Shown: in pieces, positions 18,627-28,454 of the stretch
Layout of the letters: every line of letters starts with the position of its first letter
How positions within the stretch are numbered: the first letter of the stretch is position 1
Source of the DNA: Pseudomonas sp. NFR16
Lineage (GTDB): Bacteria > Pseudomonadota > Gammaproteobacteria > Pseudomonadales > Pseudomonadaceae
Direction: 5' to 3'
Length of the DNA: 64,000 bases
Assembly: GCF_900108875.1 (NCBI RefSeq)
Contig: NZ_FNYJ01000003.1
Coordinates: 393,969-457,968 of the forward strand
The notes under the pieces: model-generated
Databases searched by the model: none
Seen by the model: only the letters and a program-made list of their open reading frames with translations
What the model was told of the DNA's origin: nothing
Position numbers and translations under genes: made by a program

Positions 18627-18709
18627 GATGCGTTCTCCATGAAGAGTAAGGTCCTTAAAGCTGACTGTCACAAACACGAACTGTTCAATGCGTTGTCATC
18701 ACCTGCCGA

Positions 18710-19198
18710 TCAGGTGCGATCGGTTTCCCGGCCAAACTTCGGACCGGAGCGAGTGTTGTTGCCTTTGGCCATGCGGTCGTAAAGCACCACGTTGACCGTA
18801 GCAGCCAGGTTCATGCAGCCGGTCGTCGGGATGTACACGACGTCCTCGCACCAGTCGCGAATCTCTTTATCCAGCGAACCGTCTTCAGGGCCGAAGATGT
18901 ACAACGCGCGATCAGGGTGGGTGTACTCGGGCAGCGCCCGTGCGCCGTCCACCAGTTCGACGGCGACGGGCACGCAGCCCAGCGGGATGATCTTTTTCAG
19001 GTCGTCGATGCCGATCAGCGGAATGTCCTGATGGATTTTCTTGGTGTCGGTCACGAAGTCCCGCGCCCGCTCGTAGCGTTTGCCGGTGTAGAACACCGAT
19101 GCCACGCCGTAACAACCTGCCGCGCGCATCACCGAACCGACGTTTTCCGCGGATTTAGGGTTGAACAAGCCGATGCAGGCATAGCGTTTGTTGGCCAC
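18710..19198 (-). CDS. SpoU/TrmH-family RNA 2'-O-methyltransferase
   Basis: 162-residue SPOUT-fold methyltransferase. Motifs: NPKSAENVGSVMRAAGCYG at the N-terminus (motif 1, asparagine and arginine), LYIFGPEDGSL (motif 2) and IPTTGCMNLAATVNVVLYDR (motif 3, the knot). It methylates ribose on tRNA or rRNA; the target is unknown. It is shorter than TrmJ and lacks an extra RNA-binding domain. Confidence 0.87.
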   Translation of the reverse strand: MANKRYACIGLFNPKSAENVGSVMRAAGCYGVASVFYTGKRYERARDFVTDTKKIHQDIPLIGIDDLKKIIPLGCVPVAVELVDGARALPEYTHPDRALYIFGPEDGSLDKEIRDWCEDVVYIPTTGCMNLAATVNVVLYDRMAKGNNTRSGPKFGRETDRT

Positions 19199-19352
19199 GG
19201 AGAAGGGTGCTCTTGAGAGAAAGCGCGGGATTATACGGGAAGGCGGGGCTCAGCGAACGCGTGGGAGCGCGCTCGCCGGCGATTGTCCAGATCAGGCGAC
19301 AACCTTTTATCGGCTGAACGAACGCATCGCGGGGCAGCGCCCTGCGACAGGT

Positions 19353-19724
19353 TCATTCATCCTTTTTCATCAGACCGGCCAGGGCGGCGAACGGGTTGTG
19401 GGTCGCTTTGGCGGCCTTGGGCGTGCTCAGCGAGCTGTCGGAAAAGTACTGCTGGTCCGTGTAACGAGAGTGCTCGTTGTCGTGGCAATACAGGCAGAGC
19501 AATTCCCAGTTGGAGCCGTCCTGAGGGTTGTTGTCATGGTTGTGATCGCGATGATGGACGGTCAGCTCGCTCAGGCGCTTGCCGGAAAACTCCCGCGCGC
19601 AGCGGCCGCAGACGTGCGGGTACATGCGCAGGGCTTTGTCGCGATAGCCCATTTCGCGATCGCGCTGGGCGTCGGCAAGGATGCGGTCCAGCTTGGACGT
19701 GGGGGTCGGCGTTCCCGAACTCAT
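19353..19724 (-). CDS. YajD-type HNH nuclease
   Basis: 123 residues. A zinc-binding pair CGRC and CLYCHDNEH encloses the HNH core LTVHHRDHNHDNNPQDGSNWELL. This is the YajD family of small HNH proteins; the DNA or RNA target is not known. No restriction partner lies nearby, so a housekeeping role is more likely than defence (inference). Confidence 0.87.
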   Translation of the reverse strand: MSSGTPTPTSKLDRILADAQRDREMGYRDKALRMYPHVCGRCAREFSGKRLSELTVHHRDHNHDNNPQDGSNWELLCLYCHDNEHSRYTDQQYFSDSSLSTPKAAKATHNPFAALAGLMKKDE

Positions 19725-19782
19725 GGTGTCACCTGTTTCGTGTGCATTGGCAATGGGGGAATTCTAGCGCTTTGCTGCGGGC

Positions 19783-20469
19783 TCAGCCTTTGACTTTTTC
19801 TGCGATCCAGATCGTGTGGCGCGTGCCTTTGTTGCCGTGGGCGTAGACCTTGACCTCTTCGGCCTTGAATCCGGCCTTGCGCAGCTTCTCGCTGAAGGCG
19901 GCATCAGCGCTGGCCGACCACACCGCGAGCACGCCTTTAGGGCGCAAGGCACTGGCGCAAGCGGCAAGGCCACCGGCCGAGTACAGCCAACTGTTGGACT
20001 TCTGCGTCAGGCCTTCGGGACCGTTGTCGACGTCGAGCATGATGGCGTCGAAGCCCTGGGGCTCGCTTTTCAGCACCTGCGCGACGTCCTGGACGAGCAC
20101 CTTCGCGCGTGGGTCCTGCAATGGATTGCCGGATTTCGCACCCAAGGCACCGCGGTTCCACTCGACCACGCCGGGCACCAGTTCGGCGACGACCACTTCG
20201 CCATTCTTGCCCAGATGCTTGAGGGCCGAGGCCAGTGTGAAGCCCATGCCAAGACCGCCGATCAGCACTCGAGGGTTGGGCCGCGACGCGACTTTGGTAC
20301 AGGGTATCTGCGCCAGCGCGTCCTCGGAGCCGTGCATGCGCGTGTTCATCAGCTGGCCACCGTCGCCGCCCTGAATCTTGATCACGAAATCCTCGCCGTA
20401 TTCGAACAGGCACAGGGCGCCGCCGTTATCGGGGATCGGAGTGGTGTCGAGCAGAACGAAACGTTTCAT
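19783..20469 (-). CDS. Spermidine synthase-like methyltransferase-fold protein
   Basis: 228-residue protein with a Rossmann methyltransferase fold. The nucleotide-binding loop is LIGGLGMGFTLASALK near residue 70, with AELVPGVVEWNRG after it and MLDVDNGPEGL near 150. It resembles SpeE-like proteins in pseudomonads but is short and lacks the full spermidine synthase N-domain, so polyamine synthesis should not be assumed. Start ATG 20469. Divergent from the next gene. Confidence 0.78.
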   Translation of the reverse strand: MKRFVLLDTTPIPDNGGALCLFEYGEDFVIKIQGGDGGQLMNTRMHGSEDALAQIPCTKVASRPNPRVLIGGLGMGFTLASALKHLGKNGEVVVAELVPGVVEWNRGALGAKSGNPLQDPRAKVLVQDVAQVLKSEPQGFDAIMLDVDNGPEGLTQKSNSWLYSAGGLAACASALRPKGVLAVWSASADAAFSEKLRKAGFKAEEVKVYAHGNKGTRHTIWIAEKVKG

Positions 20470-20576
20470 GGAGAACTCATGGGAAGGCCGGGCGCACGCG
20501 TTAATTTGTCTGAGCATGATGCGTTGCGCAGGAGTAGCCTGAGCGGAACAACGAACATTGGCAGTGGAGGCCAACG

Positions 20577-20864
20577 ATGAAGTGCTCCATTCTAGCGGCG
20601 ATTGTCTTGACGATGCTCGGTGCGTCGCAGGTTTATGCCGAAAATCTGCAGCCGATCCTCAACGTACCTGAGCCCATTTCCGCGACGGCCGGCTCACCCG
20701 GAACCGCCACGCCGACGCCTTACCCGCAAGTCACACCGCCGTCGGTGCCGCGCGCGGGAGGGCAGGGCAACCCACCGTTGTTGCCGAAGATTCCCCAGCC
20801 TGGACCGCCAAAAGAGGACGAGCCGCTGCCGAGGTTGCCGCCGCCGGCCAAGCCGAGTCCCTGA
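20577..20864 (+). CDS. Small proline-rich secreted protein
   Basis: 95 residues. A signal peptide (MKCSILAAIVLTMLGASQVYA) is followed by a mature part of about 74 residues very rich in proline, ending PLPRLPPPAKPSP. Probably periplasmic and unstructured. No known family. It diverges from the SpeE-like gene with a 107-bp gap. Confidence 0.6.
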   Translation: MKCSILAAIVLTMLGASQVYAENLQPILNVPEPISATAGSPGTATPTPYPQVTPPSVPRAGGQGNPPLLPKIPQPGPPKEDEPLPRLPPPAKPSP

Positions 20865-20956
20865 AAGCCGTGGCGCTTTGCTAACGTCTGGCGGGAGCGA
20901 GTGTGTTTGTCAGGGCAGTGTTGCAGCCAGCGCAGAGGTTGTGAAGGTGCCAGCCT

Positions 20957-21158
20957 CTCGCGGGCAAGTGCGCTCCTACAAGGTAGTGCGGCGCCGACGG
21001 GTATCGAGCCAGACCACAAAACGTGTGGGAGCGAGCTTGCTCGCGATGGCTGACTTCCAGACGCTCCAATTCCACAGCATGCATCGACCTCTTCCCGGCT
21101 GAAGCCGGTTCTACAGACGCTGCAAGCTTTTCGTAGGACCGGCTTCAGCCGGGAAAGC
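20957..21158. repeat. REP cluster of three types
   Basis: This part of the 405-bp gap (20865-21269) holds a CTCGCGGGCAAGTGCGCTCC element (from 20957), a GTGGGAGCGAGCTTGCTCGC element (from 21024) and an inverted pair of CTTCCCGGCTGAAGCCGG units (21091-21158). No gene was seen here. Such REPs usually mark intergenic ends. Confidence 0.75.
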
Positions 21159-21269
21159 GTCGGGCGTCACGCCGTTGATCGAGGGGCCGTTAAAAACAGC
21201 GAGCTCACCCCTGCAGGGATTTACGGGCGTTTCTGAATTCTCCGGCCAGACAGACTCAAGACTGGCGCG

Positions 21270-21743
21270 TCATTCCTGATGCGCCAACACCTGTCCGTCC
21301 ATCATCCGCAGACGCTTCGACATGGCGACCGCAATCGCGCGGATGATCTTCGCGGCGACCTTGGGCGCGTCGTTAAGCATCTTGTCGAGTGAGTCCTTGC
21401 CCAGATTCAGCAGATAGCAGGGCGAGGCGGCAATGCAACTGGCCGAACGTCGTTCGCCGTCGAGGACGGCCATTTCACCGAACGCCCGACCGCTGCGCAA
21501 GATCGCGGTTTCCACCGGCTTGCCGTCGCCGTTGAGCTTCTGCACCGACACCGTGCCCGAGTGGATGATGCACATGAACGTGCCCGCGTCGCCTTCGTTG
21601 AAGATGGCTTCGCCTTTGTCGATGCTGCTGATGCTGAAGTAGCCCGCGGCGGCGGAAAAGTCGGCGGGGCTCAGTGCCAGGAAGAGACCGCAATCCATCA
21701 GCATTTCGCGAATTTCGTTGTTCAGTGACGACGGTGTTGGCAT
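21270..21743 (-). CDS. Cyclic nucleotide-binding domain protein
   Basis: 157 residues, almost entirely one cNMP-binding beta-roll. Marks: IFNEGDAGTFMCIIHSGTVSV and the phosphate-binding cassette GRAFGEMAVLDGERRSASC. There is no DNA-binding helix-turn-helix, so it is not a Crp-type regulator; it may be a stand-alone sensor or regulatory subunit. Ligand identity (cAMP, cGMP or none) is unknown. It is downstream of the oligopeptidase gene on the same strand. Confidence 0.85.
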   Translation of the reverse strand: MPTPSSLNNEIREMLMDCGLFLALSPADFSAAAGYFSISSIDKGEAIFNEGDAGTFMCIIHSGTVSVQKLNGDGKPVETAILRSGRAFGEMAVLDGERRSASCIAASPCYLLNLGKDSLDKMLNDAPKVAAKIIRAIAVAMSKRLRMMDGQVLAHQE

Positions 21744-21858
21744 GGCAGGTTCTTGATGAGTGTCTTGATGAAGAAGCGTTTGCTTACATGAAAACGGCTC
21801 CCGGACTACACACTGTCCGGGATATGCCTGATATGACAAAGGGCCGCGAGGGAGTTCC

Positions 21859-23916
21859 TCAGGCCAGATGCAATACCTTGAAGATAAACCCGTATTCGAG
21901 CGCCACGTCACGCAATCCCTGATAGCGGCCGCTCATGCCGCCGTGCCCGGCGCCCAGTTCGGTCTTGAGCAGGAGCAGATGGTCATCGGTCTTGCAGTCA
22001 CGCAATTTTGCCACCCACTTGGCCGCTTCCCAATACTGCACCCGACTGTCGTTATAGCCGGCGATCACCAGCATCGCCGGGTAATCTTGCGCCGTGACGT
22101 TTTCGTATGGCGCGTACGCCTTGATGCGCTGGTAGACATCGGCCTCCTGCGGGTTGCCCCACTCGTCGTATTCGGTGACGGTGAGCGGCAGTTCGGGGTC
22201 GAGCATGGTATTCAGCACGTCGACGAACGGCACCTCGGCGATCGCCGCCTTGAACAGCTCAGGTCGCTGATTGACCACTGCACCGATCAACAGGCCGCCC
22301 GCGCTGCCGCCGCTGATCACCAATTGCTCGGCGCTCGTCAGCTGCTCGGCGATCAAGTGCTCGGCACAGGCGATGAAGTCGCTAAAGGTATTGGCCTTGT
22401 GCTCTTGCTTGCCGTTGCGATACCAGGCCTCGCCCAGTTCGCCGCCGCCTCGCACATGGGCAATGGCAAACGCAACGCCGCGATCCAGCAGGCTCAGGCG
22501 TGCATGAGAGAACCACGGATCGAGACTCTCGCCATAGGCGCCGTATCCGTAGAGGTAAAGCGGAACCGTCTGACCCACCAGCTCACGTTTGACCACAAGG
22601 CTGATCGGCACTTGCGTCCCATCGGCGGCGGTGGCCCACAGGCGCTGGCTGACGTAGGCATCGGCATCGAAGACGCCGAGTACCGGCGTCTGCTTAAGCA
22701 CGGTCTGCTCGCCGGTTGCCAGGGTCAATTGACGCACCTGTGGCGGACGGTTGAGGGATTGATAGCGCAGGCGGATCTTGTCGCTCTCGAATTCAAGAGT
22801 GTCCTGCACATAAAGGTTGTAGGCCGCATCCGGCAGTTGCACGCGATAAGCCGGCAGGCCTTGCGGGTGAACTTCGACGATGGGCAAACCGCCTTCGCGC
22901 AGGCTCAGGGTCAGACCTTTGGCATTGAGGCTGAAGCCGTCGAGCATGACTGACTCACTGTGCGGCACGAGCGTCTGCCAGTCGTTGCGTCCTGGCACGC
23001 CGGCCGATCTTTCGGGCGCCTGGAACAGCGCGAAATTGATGCCCGCCTGGTTGCTGCGGATCAGCCAGCTCCACGCACCGTCGACCAGACCGTGGTCCAC
23101 CGAATATTCGTGGCCTTCGCTGCGCGGGGCCATGCAGACGAACGCCTGCTCCGGCTTGCTCGCGTCCAGCACCCAGGCCTCGCTGGTGGTCTTGCTGTCC
23201 AGCGCCAGCACCAGCTGACGTTCGGAACTGCTGCGATAGCAATGCAGAAAGAAGCGCCCGTCCGGCTCGTTGAACACCAGATCGGCAAAATCATTGCCCA
23301 GCGTGTGGCGGTACAGCTTGTGCGGACGATGAGTGTCATCCAGTTCGCCGAAGAACAGCGTGCGGCTGTCGTTGGCCCACGTCATGCTGCCGTCGCAGTC
23401 CTCGAACGGCAGGCCGATGACATCACCGCTGCTCAGCTCCTTGACGTACAGCTGATAGACCTCTTCGCCGCTGGTGTCCAGGCTGTAGGCCAGACGTTGA
23501 TGGTCCGGACTGATGCTGAACGTGCCCAGTGAAAAGAAGCCGCCATTGGCCAGTGCATTGGGGTCGAGCAACAGCTCTTCGGCGCTTTCATCGACCGTCT
23601 GCGAGTCGTCGGCCGGGCGCGGGCAGCGATAATGGCGTGCGTACTCGTCGCCTTCGGTGGTGCGGGTGTAATACAGATACGGGCCCCATGGCGAAGGCAG
23701 CGACAGGTCGGTTTCGAGAATGCGCCCTTTGATTTCCTGGAACAGCGCTTCACGCAGCGCCTGCTGATCGGCCAGTTGCTGCTCCTGATAGTCGTTCTCG
23801 GCCTTGAGGTAGTCGAGCACCTCATCGGTATCGCGGTTCTGCAGCCAGGCATACGGATCGGCACCGTCGGCCTTGCGGGCAACCGGGGCGCTCAGGGTGT
23901 TATGGGAAGATGGCAT
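21859..23916 (-). CDS. ptrB: Oligopeptidase B (S9A serine peptidase)
   Basis: 685-residue cytoplasmic peptidase that cuts short peptides after basic residues. An N-terminal beta-propeller (about residues 70-400) covers a C-terminal alpha/beta-hydrolase domain. The catalytic serine is in VISGGSAGGLLIGA near residue 530, the aspartate in GYNDSRVQYWEAAKW near 615, and the histidine in GAGHGGMSGRY near 650. Start ATG 23916 has GAGAGA upstream. The symbol rests on family; a prolyl-oligopeptidase relative cannot be fully excluded. Confidence 0.9.
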   Translation of the reverse strand: MPSSHNTLSAPVARKADGADPYAWLQNRDTDEVLDYLKAENDYQEQQLADQQALREALFQEIKGRILETDLSLPSPWGPYLYYTRTTEGDEYARHYRCPRPADDSQTVDESAEELLLDPNALANGGFFSLGTFSISPDHQRLAYSLDTSGEEVYQLYVKELSSGDVIGLPFEDCDGSMTWANDSRTLFFGELDDTHRPHKLYRHTLGNDFADLVFNEPDGRFFLHCYRSSSERQLVLALDSKTTSEAWVLDASKPEQAFVCMAPRSEGHEYSVDHGLVDGAWSWLIRSNQAGINFALFQAPERSAGVPGRNDWQTLVPHSESVMLDGFSLNAKGLTLSLREGGLPIVEVHPQGLPAYRVQLPDAAYNLYVQDTLEFESDKIRLRYQSLNRPPQVRQLTLATGEQTVLKQTPVLGVFDADAYVSQRLWATAADGTQVPISLVVKRELVGQTVPLYLYGYGAYGESLDPWFSHARLSLLDRGVAFAIAHVRGGGELGEAWYRNGKQEHKANTFSDFIACAEHLIAEQLTSAEQLVISGGSAGGLLIGAVVNQRPELFKAAIAEVPFVDVLNTMLDPELPLTVTEYDEWGNPQEADVYQRIKAYAPYENVTAQDYPAMLVIAGYNDSRVQYWEAAKWVAKLRDCKTDDHLLLLKTELGAGHGGMSGRYQGLRDVALEYGFIFKVLHLA

Positions 23917-24055
23917 GCGGGGCTCTCTCAAGTGGGGTCGGCCGGTGCGGAACGCGGCGCGAGGACGCTGCAGCCCGATAACTGAAGCCGGGGAAGCTAG
24001 GCGTGCGAAAAGTCGTTATCATAAGCGCCTCTTTACCTGCCTTACCACGGACGTC

Positions 24056-24568
24056 ATGACCGACAACGACTATCTGATTGCCTGGGGCCTTTACGCATTC
24101 GCTGCGTTGGGTTGTCTGTTGGTGTGGTTCAAGCTGACCGGCTGGATGTGGCGCTACCTGCGCGAACCTTTGCGCGTGATCGGCGCTGTGCTGCTGTTCT
24201 GCCCGACTGTCATCGATCCGGTCAAAGAACGTTACGCTCCGGCGCTGGCGATCAGCGTGCTGGACCTGGCCTTGAAGGTCGGCAATATCGTCTGGCAAGC
24301 GGTTCTTGATCTGGCCACTTATGGCGCAATCGCGCTGGGACTCTATGTCATTTTCGCGCTGATTCGCCTGCCGTTTCTGCGCAAGAAAAAGGCCCGTCAG
24401 GCACACGCCGAAGCCGCGGCTGCCCAAGCGGCTGCCGAACAGAAGCAGCAGGATGAACGGTATGCCGCAGAAGGCAACGGGCGGTATGCCACCGAGCCGA
24501 GCGCACCGGCCAGTCAGCCTGCAGTCGGCAATAATGGCGGACGCTATCGAGTCGAACCCAAACTGTAA
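24056..24568 (+). CDS. Small inner membrane protein of unknown function
   Basis: 170 residues. Three or four hydrophobic segments (LIAWGLYAFAALGCLLVWF; VIGAVLLFCPTVI; a third near GAIALGLYVIFALI) are followed by a cytoplasmic tail rich in Ala, Gln and Lys. Related Pseudomonas proteins are sometimes mislabelled as transporters, but the length argues against that. ATG 24056 is preferred over upstream in-frame codons that run into ptrB's leader. Divergent from ptrB. Confidence 0.7.
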   Translation: MTDNDYLIAWGLYAFAALGCLLVWFKLTGWMWRYLREPLRVIGAVLLFCPTVIDPVKERYAPALAISVLDLALKVGNIVWQAVLDLATYGAIALGLYVIFALIRLPFLRKKKARQAHAEAAAAQAAAEQKQQDERYAAEGNGRYATEPSAPASQPAVGNNGGRYRVEPKL

Positions 24569-24701
24569 TGCTGCGCGGCACCGTTATGCCGCTTCTGCAC
24601 GATCCATCCGTCGAAATCGCGCGTTGGTTGCCAGATCCCCGTTTTTGCAGGCAGCGCGCTTCTGTAGGGCCATGCGCCGTTGAGCGTACCGAGACCTCAT
24701 C

Positions 24702-25475
24702 ATGTGTGAACTTCTGGGCATGAGTGCCAACGTACCCACCGACATCGTGTTCAGCTTTACCGGGCTGATGCAGCGCGGCGGGCGTACCGGTCCGCATCGT
24801 GACGGTTGGGGCATCGGGTTCTACGAAGGGCGCGGATTGCGGCTGTTCCAGGATCCCGCGGCCAGCAGCGAGTCCGAGGTGGCGCAGCTGGTGCAGCGCT
24901 ATCCGATCAAGAGTGAAGTGGTCATCGGGCATATTCGCCAGGCCAACGTCGGCAAGGTCTGTCTGTCCAACACGCATCCTTTCGTGCGCGAGCTGTGGGG
25001 GCGCAACTGGTGCTTTGCCCACAACGGCCAACTGGCGGATTTTCATCCCCGCGCCACGTTTTACCGGCCGGTCGGCGATACCGACAGCGAGGCTGCATTC
25101 TGCGATCTGCTCAACCGGATCCGCGAGGCGTTCCCCGAACCTGTCGAGATCGAACAGCTGTTGCCGACGCTGGTCGAAGCCTGCAATCACTACCGCAGCA
25201 AGGGCGTGTTCAACGGTCTGCTCAGTGATGGCGACTGGTTATTTTGCTTTTGTTCCACCAAGCTGGTGCACATTACCCGTCGAGCGCCGTTCGGTCCGGC
25301 CCGCCTGAAGGATGTCGATATGATTGTCGATTTTCAGGCAGAAACCACGCCCAATGACGTGGTCACCGTGATCGCCACCGAACCTCTGACCGAAAACGAG
25401 ACCTGGAATCGCTACGAGCCAGGTCACTGGAGTCTCTGGCGCCGCGGCGAATGCGTGGCCCAAGGGCGAACCTGA
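24702..25475 (+). CDS. yafJ: Class II glutamine amidotransferase, YafJ-like
   Basis: 257 residues of the N-terminal nucleophile amidohydrolase fold. Cys2 becomes the nucleophile after removal of Met1 (MCELLGMSANVPTD). Other marks are GWGIGFYEG, the HIRQAN segment and WCFAHNGQL. The family hydrolyses gamma-glutamyl compounds; the exact substrate of this YafJ type is unclear. A DUF2937 gene follows after 13 bp in the same operon. Confidence 0.88.
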   Translation: MCELLGMSANVPTDIVFSFTGLMQRGGRTGPHRDGWGIGFYEGRGLRLFQDPAASSESEVAQLVQRYPIKSEVVIGHIRQANVGKVCLSNTHPFVRELWGRNWCFAHNGQLADFHPRATFYRPVGDTDSEAAFCDLLNRIREAFPEPVEIEQLLPTLVEACNHYRSKGVFNGLLSDGDWLFCFCSTKLVHITRRAPFGPARLKDVDMIVDFQAETTPNDVVTVIATEPLTENETWNRYEPGHWSLWRRGECVAQGRT

Positions 25476-25488
25476 AAGAGAGGGATCT

Positions 25489-26013
25489 ATGCTGCGAAGC
25501 TATCTGCGACTGGTGTTGTTCACGGCGGGCCTGTTGATCGGCGTGCAGATTCCCGGCTTCATCAGTGACTACAGCAAGCGGGTAGAAGCGCATCTGATGG
25601 AAGCCCAGCAGGCCCTTCGCGGCTACAACGAGACCGCGCAGCGTTTCTTCAACGGCGATGTGCAGGCGCTGATCCAGCATTATCGCAGCAGTGAGGACCC
25701 GGTGTTTCGCGCCGATGCCAGCAACATCAACAACCTGTTGACGCGCACTCAGACGCTGGACCGCGAGTGGCTCGCGCTACAGGGCCCGTGGTACGCACGC
25801 GCTTATCACGTCCTGACCGCCGCCGACCCCGACATTCGTACGGAAACCTGGAATGGCTACACATGGCAGGTGCTGCTGTCGCCGGAAGTCATCGGCTGGG
25901 GCTTGGCCTGCGCGCTGCTGTTCTCCCTGGTGATCGAAAGTTTTGTGGTGTTCATCGACTGGCTTTTCGTTGGCCGACACCACGTCCGCCCGGTCAATCG
26001 CGACTGGCGTTGA
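25489..26013 (+). CDS. DUF2937 membrane protein
   Basis: 174 residues with an N-terminal hydrophobic segment (LVLFTAGLLIGVQIPGFI) and a C-terminal one (VIGWGLACALLFSLVIESFVVF) flanking a soluble middle part, the DUF2937 layout. AGAGAGGG lies upstream of the ATG. Function unknown; same operon as yafJ. Confidence 0.75.
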   Translation: MLRSYLRLVLFTAGLLIGVQIPGFISDYSKRVEAHLMEAQQALRGYNETAQRFFNGDVQALIQHYRSSEDPVFRADASNINNLLTRTQTLDREWLALQGPWYARAYHVLTAADPDIRTETWNGYTWQVLLSPEVIGWGLACALLFSLVIESFVVFIDWLFVGRHHVRPVNRDWR

Positions 26014-26089
26014 GCCCTGAGCCGATTGACGGTCTGATCGCTGATGAACAGGGCGAGCCGGCTCTGGACATTCGCCCCGTTCGCGGCGT

Positions 26090-26790
26090 CTGTAGGACCG
26101 GCTTTAGCCGGGAAGGGGCCGGTTACAGCCAGTCGAGATGCGGAGGCTGGAAACCAGTCTTCGCGAGCAAGCTCACTCCTACACGATTTCTGCGGCGTTG
26201 CCTGGTATTGGTCAAACACAAAACCTGTGGGAGCGGGCTTGCTCGCGAAGGCTTGATGCACTGCCCGTAGGAGCGTGGCTTGTCCCGCGATCGGCGACGA
26301 AGTCGTCGTGAAGCCCGGCCATGCAGTCTGCCTGACATACCCCGTCATCCGATTCTGCTGCCGCTGCGCGCCAGATCGCGGGACAAGCCGCGCTCCTACA
26401 AGGGATTTGTGGGGTTGCCAGGTTCGTGTCGAGCACAAAACTCGAAGGCTGATGGTCACGCGATATCTCTCCGGCGAACATATCGGCCTAATCGCGAGCA
26501 AGCTCACTCCCACACGATTTCTGCGGCGTCGCCTGGTATTGGGTCAAGCACAAAACCTGTGGGAGCGCGCTTGCTCGCGAAAGCTTGATGCACTGCCCGT
26601 AGGAGCGTGGCTTGTCCCGCGATCGGCGACGAAGTCGTCGTAAAGCCCGGCCATGCAGTCTGCCTGACATACCCCGTCATCCGATTCTGCTGCCGCTGCG
26701 CGCCAGATCGCGAGCAAGCTCACTCCTACAGTTGCTGTGCCAAGGCAGGAATCTGGCAGGCGCCTTTTCGGCTAAAGCCGGTCCTGCGAA
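26090..26790. repeat. REP cluster with a direct duplication
   Basis: The 987-bp gap between the DUF2937 gene and pxpA is mostly repeats. It mixes three REP types: GTAGGACCGGCTTTAGCCGG, GTGGGAGCGGGCTTGCTCGCG and GTAGGAGCGTGGCTTGTCCC. A block of about 219 bp at 26162-26380 recurs at 26493-26712, about 332 bp downstream, with only a few differences (one is a single-base insertion). The 3' borders of the two copies run into different REP types. No gene was seen here. Confidence 0.85.
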
Positions 26791-27000
26791 TCCCGCCTGC
26801 CAACCTTCAATCCTACGCAGGATATCGACCGTTCACTTTTTCTTATCTGCCCCTCTCGCTTTTACTAGTTGGACGCGTCGGTGGTTCTCGCCCAAGAATG
26901 CGCGTGCAGGTGACGGGCCGTTTTCAGCGCTGCCAAGTGATCTTTCTCACGCGTAAACTCAAGCCTCGTCCTAAACTTTCATTCGCACAGGAGACACCCC

Positions 27001-27753
27001 GTGGGCGGCCTGTTATTGAATTGTGATATCGGCGAAAGCTACGGCGCCTGGACCATGGGTCTGGATGCCGAGGTCATGCCTTACATCGATTGCGCCAATA
27101 TCGCTTGCGGCTTTCACGCCGGTGATCCCAGTGTCATGCGCAAGACCGTCGCGCTCGCGGTGGCCCATGACGTCACCATCGGTGCTCATCCCGCGTATCC
27201 GGATCTGGTGGGGTTCGGCCGTCGGTCGATGGTGTGCTCTGCGCAGGAAATTCAGGACCTGCTGCATTACCAGATTGGCGCGCTGGATGGCGTGTGCCGT
27301 GCCCAGGGAGCGAAGGTCAGCTACGTCAAACCGCACGGCGCTTTGTACAACGACATGATGGCGAACCCGGCGCAGCTGCGGGCGGTGGTCGAGGCCATTG
27401 CTCGATACAACCCGCAGATGCCGCTGATGCTGCTGGCCATGCGCGACAATTCCGCCGCCCAGGCCATTGCCGATGAGTTCGGAGTGACCTTGTGGTTCGA
27501 AGCCTTCGCCGATCGGGCCTATGACGCCCTCGGTCGACTGGTGTCGCGCAACCTGCCTGGCGCAGTCCATCACGACCCGGAAACCATTATCAGCCAGGCG
27601 CTGACACTGTCCCGCGGCGAAGCTGTGATTGCCAGTGACGGCAGCGAGCTGCTGCTCGCCGCGCATACCTTGTGCGTGCATGGCGACAACGCCAGTTCCA
27701 TCGCTGCGGTGCAGCGCATTCGTCAGGCCTTGGGCAAGACGTCAGCGTCATGA
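27001..27753 (+). CDS. pxpA: 5-oxoprolinase subunit PxpA (LamB/YcsF)
   Basis: 250 residues of the LamB/YcsF family, which works with PxpB and PxpC to open 5-oxoproline to glutamate with ATP. Marks: [16 protein letters not shown] at the N-terminus, [10 protein letters not shown] near residue 38, and [12 protein letters not shown] near 108. A GTG start is used, with AGGAG about 9 bp upstream. First gene of pxpABC; the next start overlaps its stop. Confidence 0.95.
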   Translation: MGGLLLNCDIGESYGAWTMGLDAEVMPYIDCANIACGFHAGDPSVMRKTVALAVAHDVTIGAHPAYPDLVGFGRRSMVCSAQEIQDLLHYQIGALDGVCRAQGAKVSYVKPHGALYNDMMANPAQLRAVVEAIARYNPQMPLMLLAMRDNSAAQAIADEFGVTLWFEAFADRAYDALGRLVSRNLPGAVHHDPETIISQALTLSRGEAVIASDGSELLLAAHTLCVHGDNASSIAAVQRIRQALGKTSAS

Positions 27754-28454
27754 ATGTGCGCATCGAAGTCGTCGCGATCGATTGCCTGATGGTCCGCCTG
27801 TTCGACGTCATCGATGAGGCGAACATGCCGTGGATGCTGGCCGCAAGCCTGCGTCTGCGGGAGGGCTTCGGTGCGCATTTGATAGATCTGGTGCCGTCTT
27901 ACACGACCTTGATGGTGCACTACGACCTGCTGGCGCTGGATCCGCAGCAAGCGCGCGCCGTCATTGCCGCCGCGCTACGACACCTGTCGCCTGACGCCGG
28001 CGAAGGCGGCCGGCAGCATGTGTTGCCGGTCTGGTATGACGCGAGCGTCGGGCCTGAGCTGGCCTTGTTGTCCAGACGCAGCGGCTTGTCGGTGGATGAA
28101 GTCATCCAGCGTCACAGCCAGCGCGAATACCAAGTGTTCGCGCTCGGTTTCGCGCCCGGCTTCGCGTTCATGGGGCTGGTCGAAGACGTCCTCGCTGCGC
28201 CTCGCATCAAGACCCCGCGCAAGCGTGTCGCCGCAGGCAGTGTCGGGATTGCCGAGCGGCAAACCGCAGCGTACCCGCTGGAATCCCCCGGCGGCTGGAA
28301 CATTCTGGGGCGCACGCCGGCAAAGTTGTTCGACCGCACCCTCGACGGCTACAGCCTCATGCAACCAGGCGACACTGTGCGTTTTGCGCCGGTGAGCCAT
28401 GCCGAATTCATTCGTCTGGGCGGCGACGACACCCCGCTGGAGGCGCTGAAATGA
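27750..28454 (+). CDS. pxpB: 5-oxoprolinase subunit PxpB (KipI-like)
   Basis: 234-residue KipI/AHS1-type carboxyltransferase-like subunit. Marks: [14 protein letters not shown], the conserved [15 protein letters not shown] near residue 130 and [21 protein letters not shown]. Overlaps pxpA and pxpC by 4 bp (ATGA) at each end, so the three are coupled. Confidence 0.94.
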   Translation: MNVRIEVVAIDCLMVRLFDVIDEANMPWMLAASLRLREGFGAHLIDLVPSYTTLMVHYDLLALDPQQARAVIAAALRHLSPDAGEGGRQHVLPVWYDASVGPELALLSRRSGLSVDEVIQRHSQREYQVFALGFAPGFAFMGLVEDVLAAPRIKTPRKRVAAGSVGIAERQTAAYPLESPGGWNILGRTPAKLFDRTLDGYSLMQPGDTVRFAPVSHAEFIRLGGDDTPLEALK

